Source of the DNA: Bos javanicus
Lineage: Eukaryota > Chordata > Mammalia > Artiodactyla > Bovidae
Reading direction: 5' to 3'
NCBI RefSeq assembly: GCF_032452875.1
Contig: NC_083868.1
Span: 101,800,537 to 101,864,536, forward strand
DNA: 64,000 bases
Under the pieces are notes generated by a model, which did not search any database, was not told where the DNA came from, and saw nothing but the letters and a program-made list of their open reading frames with translations. Made by a program: the position numbers and the translations under genes. This document shows positions 57,792 to 64,000 of the stretch, one piece after another. Each line of letters begins with the position of its first letter. The stretch's first letter is position 1.

Positions 57792-58009
57792 GAAATATAT
57801 CTATAAAATAACTTCTGACATTAGCTGCTTAGAGACTGGCCAAACTTCAAAGTTAAGGACACACTCCTCCAAAAGATGCCCTTGCAAGTGCAGAGATCCC
57901 CAAGCCACACTTCTCACTTGCAGGCTGCAATGTCACAAGTTTCCAATATCAGCTCAGATTTGATAATTAACTGGGATGACTCATAGAACTCATGAAAGTG
58001 ATATGATTA
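56661..58009. other. Unassigned DNA with a TG microsatellite
   Basis: No gene supported. A (TG)n tract of about 17 units lies at 57755-57791. The 61-codon plus frame 57094-57279 is unusual in having mixed composition and several Cys, but it has no recognisable domain. Confidence 0.45.
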
Positions 58010-58966
58010 CAGGCATCCTCATTCCATGATGCCTCCCTTTATTGCTTGTAAAAGACATTCTTCGTTTTTACAAATTGAGGTTTCAGGCAATCCTGCATCC
58101 TGTGTTTACTGGCACCATTTTCCCAGCATTTGCTCACCTCATGTCTCTATGTCATATTTTGGTAATTCTCATAATATTTCATGCTTTTCCATTATTATTG
58201 TTAGGGAAACACAATGGCTGAAACCACTCACCCTGGCCAAGCACCACAGTAATCATTCATGTGATTTATTTCATGACAGGAGATCCTGGTAAGGCACACA
58301 GAACTAACAAACCACCACCACCTGAAGAATTCTGGAAAGGTCAAAAGGAGATGCTGCATGTCCTACTGACTTCCCAGAATCTGCCTCGTTGGAATTCATT
58401 TTGGCTGAGCAATGCATGAGCCACCCAGAGTCAGAATGATTGGCCAGGGACAACCCAGAAACTAATCCAATTGCCGTAAAACCTGAGACTGCCCTGAGAC
58501 TGCAAGCCACAAGCTAGAAAAGTTCCCTTGGGTTCCCTTACCCTCCTGCTCTCTACCCAGGGGCCCCTTCCTATTAAAATCTCTTGCTTTGTCAACATGT
58601 GTGTTGACAAATTCATTTCTGAATGTTAGATAAGAGCCCAATCTTAGGCCCCAGAAGGGGTCCCCTTTCCTGCAACATTATTATATTTGTTATGGTGATA
58701 TGTGATGAGTGATTTTTGATGTTACTGTTACAACTCACTGAAGGCTCAGATGATGGTCAGCATTTTTTAGAATAAAGTATTTTTAATCAAGGTATGTACA
58801 TTTTTTAGACATAATGCTATTGCTCATTTAATAGACTACAGTATAGTATAAATGCACCTTTTTATATGCACTGGGGAACCAAATAATTTGTGACTCACTT
58901 TACTAGGATATTCACTTTATTGCATTGGTCTGAAACTGAACCTACAGTTTTTCTTAGGTAAGCCTG
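58010..58966 (+). mobile_element. Tigger-like DNA transposon, both ends present, carrying a solo LTR
   Basis: Starts CAGGCATCCTC at 58010 next to TA (58008-58009) and ends GGTAAGCCTG at 58966 next to TA (58967-58968), the pogo/Tigger target duplication. Internal sequence ('tttttacaaattgaggttt', 'agcatttgctcacctcatg', 'ttgttatggtgatatgtgat', 'gacataatgctattgctcat') follows Tigger1. Without the LTR it is about 474 bases, so it is a non-autonomous deletion form lacking transposase. Confidence 0.85.
58199..58677 (+). mobile_element. Solo ERV LTR inserted in the Tigger element
   Basis: Starts TGTTAGGG and ends CTGCAACA. Its 4-bp TSD TTAT lies at 58195-58198 and 58678-58681. Removing the LTR and one TTAT restores continuous Tigger sequence. 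An ATTAAA signal is at 58573-58578. Length is 479 bases. A second LTR of the same family and orientation is at 60879. The 4-bp TSD suggests a class I ERV. No viral genes are present. Confidence 0.85.
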
Positions 58967-58968
58967 TA

Positions 58969-59127
58969 CAAGAGTATTATAGCAAAAGGATAAATAGCAA
59001 TATATTGAAAGATCCCAAAAAGGAAACTTCCATTGTCCTCTGCCTGTGGAGTCAGGACTTATTACCTTCCTGGCACGTCCATGCACAACAATATACAGAT
59101 TATTGCCAACTAGTAAAGCTCACTCAA
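58969..59127. other. Unassigned DNA
   Basis: Short interval without recognised features. Confidence 0.5.
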
Positions 59128-59540
59128 GCTTTGCTTCTTAGAATTTTTATTGGGGTTTCATTACATAGGCATGATTGATTTAATCATTTTCTGTAAAACT
59201 AGGCTCAATCTCTGGCTATCCTCTCCTACCTGGAGAATGGGCTGATATGGTTTGGTTCTTACCTCTGACCTTTTAATATTGTGACTGGTCTTTCTGGCTT
59301 GGCTAGTCTCTATCTTGAGTCATCTCATTAGCTCACACCAACTAGGGACCTCCTATTAGTTACTTCCTTAGCATAAGCTTATCATCAGGGCCCACTGTGA
59401 ATAACAAAAATATTCATATTACTAAAGGAATTCCAAGGCTTTAGAGGTTACCTCTCAGGAATTGGTAACAAAGGGCAGATAAGTTCTTTATCATGTAGGG
59501 ATTTACTATGATTTTTTTCTTCAGTCAACAAACTGGAGTT
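59128..59540 (+). repeat. Old mammalian interspersed repeat, LTR-like
   Basis: 'aatttttattggggtttcat', 'taggcatgattgatttaatc', 'cattagctcacaccaact', 'gaattccaaggctttagagg' follow a repeat known across eutherians that I cannot name. Confidence 0.5.
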
Positions 59541-59762
59541 CAATACCATGTTAACTATTGTTATTGTGGATTGAGTATTGAGAAAATTAGAAAGACTCTC
59601 TTCTACAAAGGCTATTTATAGTATAAAAGCTCTGACTAGGAAGTCTATGGCACCCAATCTGTGCTTCAAGGTGATGGAAAAGAAAGAATGTGATATTCAA
59701 GTCAGAGGCTATTGGTTCAAGACTAATTCTGCTCTATACAAATAGGATGAGCACTGTGCTAA
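59541..59762. other. Unassigned DNA
   Basis: Nothing recognised. Confidence 0.5.
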
Positions 59763-59977
59763 GTCCCTTCAGTCATGTCTGACTCTTTGAAAACCTATGA
59801 ACTATAGCCTGTCAGGCTCCTCTGTCCATGGGGATTCTCCAGGCAAGAACATAGGAGTGGGTTGCCATGCCCTCCTCGAGGGGATCTTCTTGACCCAGAG
59901 ATCGAACCCATGTCTTTTAAATCTCCTGTATTTGCAGGTGGGTTTTTTTTTTTTTTTAACCACTAGTGCCACCTGAA
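59763..59977 (-). mobile_element. Bov-tA SINE, antisense
   Basis: Antisense tail, BovA body and a head interrupted by a T13 run at 59944-59957, ending 'aaccactagtgccacctg'. Confidence 0.92.
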
Positions 59978-60063
59978 TAGGGTGGTAACAGGATGGCTTT
60001 TCTGGATCTCAACTGACTATAATGAAATAGATATAATAATAATTCCTGCTTTGCTTAAACAAC

Positions 60064-60728
60064 AGATCAGATCAGTCACTCAGTAGAGTCCGACTCTTTG
60101 TGACCCCATGAATCGCAGCACGCCAGGCCTCCCTGTCCATCACCGACTCCCAGAGTTCACTCAGACTCATGTCCATCAAGTCAGTGATGCCATCCAGCCA
60201 TCTCATCCTTTGTCATCCCCTTCTCCTCTTGCCCCCAATCCCTCCCAGCATCAGAGCCTTTTCCAACAAGTCAACTCTTCACATGAGGTGGCCAAAGTAC
60301 TGGAGTTTCAGCTTTAGCATCATTCCTTCCAAAGAAATCCCAGGGCTGATCTCCTTTAGAGTGGACTGGTTGGATCTCCTTGCAGTCCAAGGGACTCTCA
60401 AGAGTCTTCTCCAACACCACAGTTCAAAAGCATCAATTCTTTGGCACTCAGCCTTCTTCACAGTCCAACTCTCACATCCATACATGACCACTGGAAAAAC
60501 CATAGCCTTGACTAGACGGACCTTTGTTGGCAAAGTAATGTCTCTGCTTTTGAATATGCTATCTAAGTTGGTCATAAGTTTCCTTCCAAGGAGTAAGTGT
60601 CTTTTAATTTCATGGCTGCAGTCACCATCTGTAGTGATTTTGGAGCCCAGAAAAATAAAGTCTGACACTGTTTCCACTGTTTCCCCATATATTTCCCATG
60701 AAGTGATGGGACCGGATGCCATAAGTTT
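60064..60728 (-). mobile_element. BovB LINE, 5'-truncated, antisense
   Basis: Antisense BovB tail (gatcagatcagtcactc) and about 640 bases of C-terminal region. Minus frame 60279-60761 encodes ETVETVSDFIFLGSKITTD, the RT C-terminal segment and LQYFGHLM. No TSD found. Confidence 0.93.
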
Positions 60729-60878
60729 ACATAAAATTGCTCTTTGCCTGGAAAATCCCATAGACAGAGGAGCCTGGTAGGCTGCAGTCCATGGGGTCTC
60801 GAAGAGTCAGACACCACTGAGTGACTTCACTTTCACTTTTCACTTTCATGCGTTGGAGAAGGAAAAGGTAACCCACTC

Positions 60879-61350
60879 TCTTAGGGGAAGCACACTGATT
60901 GAAACCGCCCACCCTGGCCAGGCATCACAGTAACCATTTCCATGAGTTGTTTTATGACAGGAAATACTGATAAGGAATACGGAACTAATAAGCCACCACC
61001 AACCAGAAGAGTTGGGGAAAGGTCGAAAGGAAACACCGCGTGTCTGTCCACTTCCCAGAATCCCTCTCGCTAGCACCCATCTTGGCTGAGCTATGTGTGC
61101 ACCACCAGGAAAGACTCTGAATTAGAATGATTGGCCAAAGACCACCCACAAACTAATCCCATCACCATAAAACCCGAGACTTCAAGCTATGTGGCAGAGC
61201 ACATTTCCTGGGTTCCCTTACCCTACTCCTGTCCACCTGGGTGCCCTTTCCCAATAAAATCTCTTGCTTTGTCAGCACATTTGTCTCTTTGGACAATTCA
61301 TTTCCAAGAGTTAGACAAGAGCCCAGTTTCGGGCCCTGGAGGGGTGTTCT
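60879..61350 (+). mobile_element. ERV LTR, same family as 58199-58677, ends trimmed
   Basis: Shares the layout of the LTR at 58199: 'gaaaccgcccaccctggcc', 'accatttccatgag', 'attggccaaagaccacccac', 'aataaaatctcttgctttgt' (AATAAA at 61253-61258), 'gttagacaagagcccagttt'. The first bases read tcttagggg instead of TGTTAGGG, and the last ~15 bases of the LTR are missing. It is inserted in a BOV-A2. No clean TSD and no viral genes. Confidence 0.8.
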
Positions 61351-61389
61351 CCAGTGTTCGGGCCCTGGAAGGGGTGTTCTCCAGTGTTC
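61331..61389 (+). repeat. Two-unit tandem duplication across the LTR/SINE junction
   Basis: Unit 1 (61331-61359, 29 bases) and unit 2 (61360-61389, 30 bases) both run from gggccctgga to ccagtgttc and differ by one extra A. Each unit contains LTR end plus BOV-A2 sequence, so it formed after the LTR insertion. Confidence 0.95.
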
Positions 61390-61491
61390 TTGCCTGGAGA
61401 ATCCCAGGGATGGCAGAACCTGGTGGGCTGCCATCTATGGGGTCGCACAGAGTCAAACACGACTGAAGCAACTTAGCATCAGCAGCAGCAG

Positions 61492-61600
61492 CTAATAGAA
61501 GTGGAAATAAAATTATAAAACTCTTCATACATGTTATTTCTAAGTCATAGCTCTACTGTGTTTTACCTGTGACTGGATGAAACTTTTAAGGAGTTTAGGA
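61492..61600. other. Unassigned spacer
   Basis: Short sequence between BOV-A2 and the BovB 5' end. No feature seen. Confidence 0.5.
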
Positions 61601-61609
61601 ATATGTAGA

Positions 61610-61865
61610 TGCCCTGGCTGCGACAGCACGCAGAGCGTGGCCGAGGGCAGCTACTCCACATCCGAGGTCAGGGGTGGCGGCCAAAAGGAGTTACCCCACG
61701 TCCAAGGAGCGGTGGCTGCGCTGGCGCCGGAGGGCCTAGAGGAGCTATTCCACATTCAAGGTCACGAGGGGCGGCTGTGAGGAGATACCCCTCGTCCAAG
61801 GTAAGGAACAGTAGCTGTGCTTTGCTGGGGCAGCCGTGAAGAGATACCCCACATCCAAGGTAAGA
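61610..61865 (+). repeat. BovB 5' UTR, five degenerate ~36-bp repeats
   Basis: Five successive units share the core 'gagntacccca(c)atccaagg', starting near 61649, 61688, 61739, 61780 and 61839. Three GTAAG splice-donor-like sites occur at 61797-61806, 61856-61865 and 61871-61880. The region is the likely internal promoter of the element. Confidence 0.8.
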
Positions 61866-62050
61866 GAAACCCAGGTAAGACGGTAGGTGTTGCAAGAGGG
61901 CATCAGTGGGCAGACACACTGAAACCATAATCACAGAAAACTAGTCAATCTAATCACACTAGGACCACAGCCTTGTCTAACTCAGTGAAAATAAGCCATG
62001 CCCTGTGGGGCCACCCAAGATGGGCAGGCATGATGGAGAGGTCGGACACA

Positions 62051-64000
62051 ATGTGGTCCACTGGAGAAGGGAATGGCAAACCACTTCAGTATACTTGCCT
62101 TGAGAACCCCATGAACAGTATGAAAAGGCAAAATGATAGGATACTGAAAAAGGAACTTCCCAGGTCGGTAGGTTCCCAATATGCTACTGGAGATCAGTGG
62201 AGAAATAACTCCACAAAGAAGGAAGGGATGGAGCCAAAGCAAAAACAACACTCAGTTGTGGATGTGACTGGTGATAGAAGCAAGGTCCGATGCTGTAAAG
62301 AGCAATAATGCATAGGAATCTGGAATGTCAGGTCCATGAATCAAGGCAAATTGGAACTGCTCAAAGAGGAGATGCCAAGAGTGAATGTCGACATTCTAGG
62401 AATCAGTGAACTCAAATGGACTGGAATGGGTGAATTTAAATCAGATAACCATTATATCTACTACTGTGGGCAGGAATCCCTTAGAAAAAATGGAGTAGCC
62501 ATCATGGTCAACAAAAGAGTCCAAAATGCAGTACTTGGATGCAATCTCAAAAATGACAGAATGATCTCTGTTCATTTCCAAGGCAAACCATTCAATATCA
62601 CAGTAATCCAAGTCTATGCCCCAACCAGTAATGCAGAAGAAGCTGAAGTTGAATGGTTCTATGAAGACCTACAAGGCCTTTTAGAACTAACACCCAAAAA
62701 AGATGTCCTTTTCATTATAGGTGACTGGAATGCGCAAGTAGGAAGTCAAGAAACACCTGGAGTAACAGACAAATTTGGCCTTGGAATATGGAATGAAGCA
62801 GGAAAAAGACTAATAGAGTTTTGCCAAGAAAATGCACTGCTCATAGCAAACACCCTCTTCCAACAATACAAGAGAAGACTTTACACATGGACATCACCAG
62901 ATGGTCAACTCTGAAATCAGATTGCTTATATTTTTGCTGCCAAAGATGGAGAAGCTCTACATAGTCAACAAAAACAAGACCGGGAGCTGACTGTGGCTCA
63001 GATCATGAACTCCATATTGCCAAATTCAGACTTAAATTGAAGAAAGTAGGGAAAACCACTGGACCATTCAGGTATAACCTAAATCAAATCCCTTATGATT
63101 ATAGAGTGGAAGTGAGAAATAGATTTAAGGGACTAGATCTGACAGAGTGCCTGATGAACTATGGATGGAGGTTTGTGACATTATATAGGAGACAGGGATC
63201 AAGATCATCCCCATGGAAAAGAAATGCAAAAAAGCAAAATGGCTGTCTGGGGAGGCCTTACAAATAGCTGTGAAAAGAAGAGAAGTGAAAAGCAAAGGAG
63301 AAAAGGAAAGATATAAGCATCTGAATGCAGAGTACCAAAGAATAGCAAGGAGAGATAAGAAAGCCTTCCTCAGCAATCAGTGCAAAGAAATAGAGGAAAA
63401 CAACAGAATGGGAAAGACTAGAAATCTCTTCAAGAAAGTTAAAGATACCAAGGGAACACTTCATTCAAAGATGGGCTCGATAAAGGACAGAAATGGTATG
63501 GACCTAACAGAAGCAGAAGATATTAAGAAGAGGTGGCAAGAATACAGAGGAACTTTTTGTACAGAGGAACTGTACAAAAAGATCTTCATGACCAAGATAA
63601 TCACGATGGTGTGATCACTGACCTAGAGCCAGACATCCTGGAAGTGTCACTATGAACAAAGCTAGTGGAGGTGATAGAATTCCAGTTGAGCTATTTCAAA
63701 TCCTGAAAGATGATGCTGTGAAAGTGCTGCACTCAATATGCCAGCAAATTTGGAAAACTCAGCAGTGGCCACAGGACTGGAAAAGGTCAGTTTTCATTCC
63801 AACCCCAAAGAAAGGCAATGCCAAAGAATGCTCAAGCTACCACACAATTGCACTCATCTCACATGCTAGTAAAGTAATGCTCAAAATTCTCCAAGCCAGG
63901 CTTCAGCAATACATGAACTATGAAATTCCAGATGTTCAAGCTGGTTTTAGAAAAGGCAGAGGAACCAGAGACCAAATTGGCAACATCCACTGGATCATCG
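62051..64000 (+). pseudogene. BovB endonuclease-reverse transcriptase ORF, broken
   Basis: The ORF would encode an APE-type endonuclease followed by an RTE-clade RT. Frame 62336-62914 (192 codons) holds most of the endonuclease: ISELKWTG with catalytic Glu at residue 25, VYAPTS at 93-98, GDWN at 129-132. The upstream WNVRS with the conserved Asn (62324-62326) is cut off by TAA at 62306-62308. TGA ends the frame at 62912-62914. A 1-base loss near 62930 shifts frame. A TAG lies at 62962-62964. The terminal SDH motif is at 62998-63006. Frame 63213-63614 is the linker/RT N-terminus, with a 5-codon insertion. A lost A near 63580 and a net 25-base deletion near 63646 shift the frame again before the RT fingers. 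Confidence 0.9.

Larger units (their letters stand above)
60746..61491 (+). mobile_element. BOV-A2 SINE split by an LTR
   Basis: First monomer and linker at 60746-60878, ending 'ggtaacccactc'. The second monomer resumes with 'ccagtgttcttgcctggag' near 61381 and ends in an AGC tail near 61491. The intervening bases are an ERV LTR plus a 29/30-bp tandem duplication. Confidence 0.88.
61601..64000 (+). mobile_element. BovB LINE with 5' UTR, cut by window end
   Basis: Sense BovB beginning near 61601-61610 with a CpG-containing 5' UTR. Next come a 111-codon frame (61973-62308), the endonuclease and the start of the RT. It is the only copy here that retains the 5' UTR, so it may be near full length (BovB is about 3.2 kb), with its 3' end beyond 64000. 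It is degraded: stops and frameshifts are listed under the ORF entry. Confidence 0.94.

Noticed and set aside
58199..61350. A provirus bounded by two LTRs
   Set aside because: The first LTR has its own 4-bp TSD in a Tigger element and the second is inside a BOV-A2. No gag, pol or env sequence lies between them.
61601..61880. CpG island of a host gene promoter
   Set aside because: The CpGs belong to the repeated units of the BovB 5' UTR, and a BovB ORF follows directly.
61973..62308. A 111-codon frame upstream of the BovB endonuclease as a separate gene
   Set aside because: Its sequence continues into the endonuclease across a single in-frame TAA at 62306-62308. It is the N-terminal part of the BovB reading frame, plus 5' UTR translated by chance.

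Overview
The window is intergenic DNA from a ruminant, most likely cattle or another bovid. The assignment rests on interspersed repeats: BovB (RTE-clade) LINEs, Bov-tA and BOV-A2 SINEs, CHR-2 type SINEs, a bovine-type full-length L1, a BTMAR1-like mariner hairpin and several LTRs. I see no intact host protein-coding gene and no functional tRNA, rRNA or CRISPR array. Almost every long reading frame falls inside a retrotransposon, often on its antisense strand.

Layout. 1-2.0 kb: BovB fragments around a CpG-rich LTR. 2.3-3.9 kb: an old repeat split by a Bov-tA that itself holds a BOV-A2, then L1 3' ends. 4.9-5.4 kb: a BovB with perfect target-site duplications (TSDs). 6.2-8.6 kb: a 2.4-kb antisense BovB sitting inside one copy of a local duplication. 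9.4-9.9 kb: a head-to-head Bov-tA pair. 10.6-22.2 kb: one old full-length L1 on the minus strand, interrupted by three BovB insertions and a second L1. 22.9-24.8 kb: BovB. 27.1-32.4 kb: old repeats and three L2 copies hit by SINEs and an L1. 33.1-38.9 kb: SINEs, BovB and L1M. 39.2-39.7 kb: a solo LTR with 4-bp TSDs. 40-50 kb: MIR, MER5 and Bov-tA insertions in otherwise unrecognised DNA, with a mariner hairpin at 46.8 kb. 50.4-55.5 kb: an old repeat and a plus-strand L1M split by BovB and CHR-2. 58-61.5 kb: a complete Tigger-like DNA transposon carrying a solo LTR, and a second LTR of the same family inside a BOV-A2. 61.6-64.0 kb: the 5' half of a long BovB (5' UTR, endonuclease, start of the reverse transcriptase), cut by the window edge.

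No genes here work together in a pathway. The content is a record of layered transposition, and nesting plus TSDs give the relative order of many insertions. The points most worth a second look are a BovB insertion with an inverted 5' segment and 8-bp junction microhomology (twin-priming signature), a mariner hairpin that could be a microRNA precursor, a templated in-frame palindromic insertion in the terminal BovB, repeated splice-donor-like motifs in the BovB 5' UTR, and a local duplication whose second copy is split by BovB.
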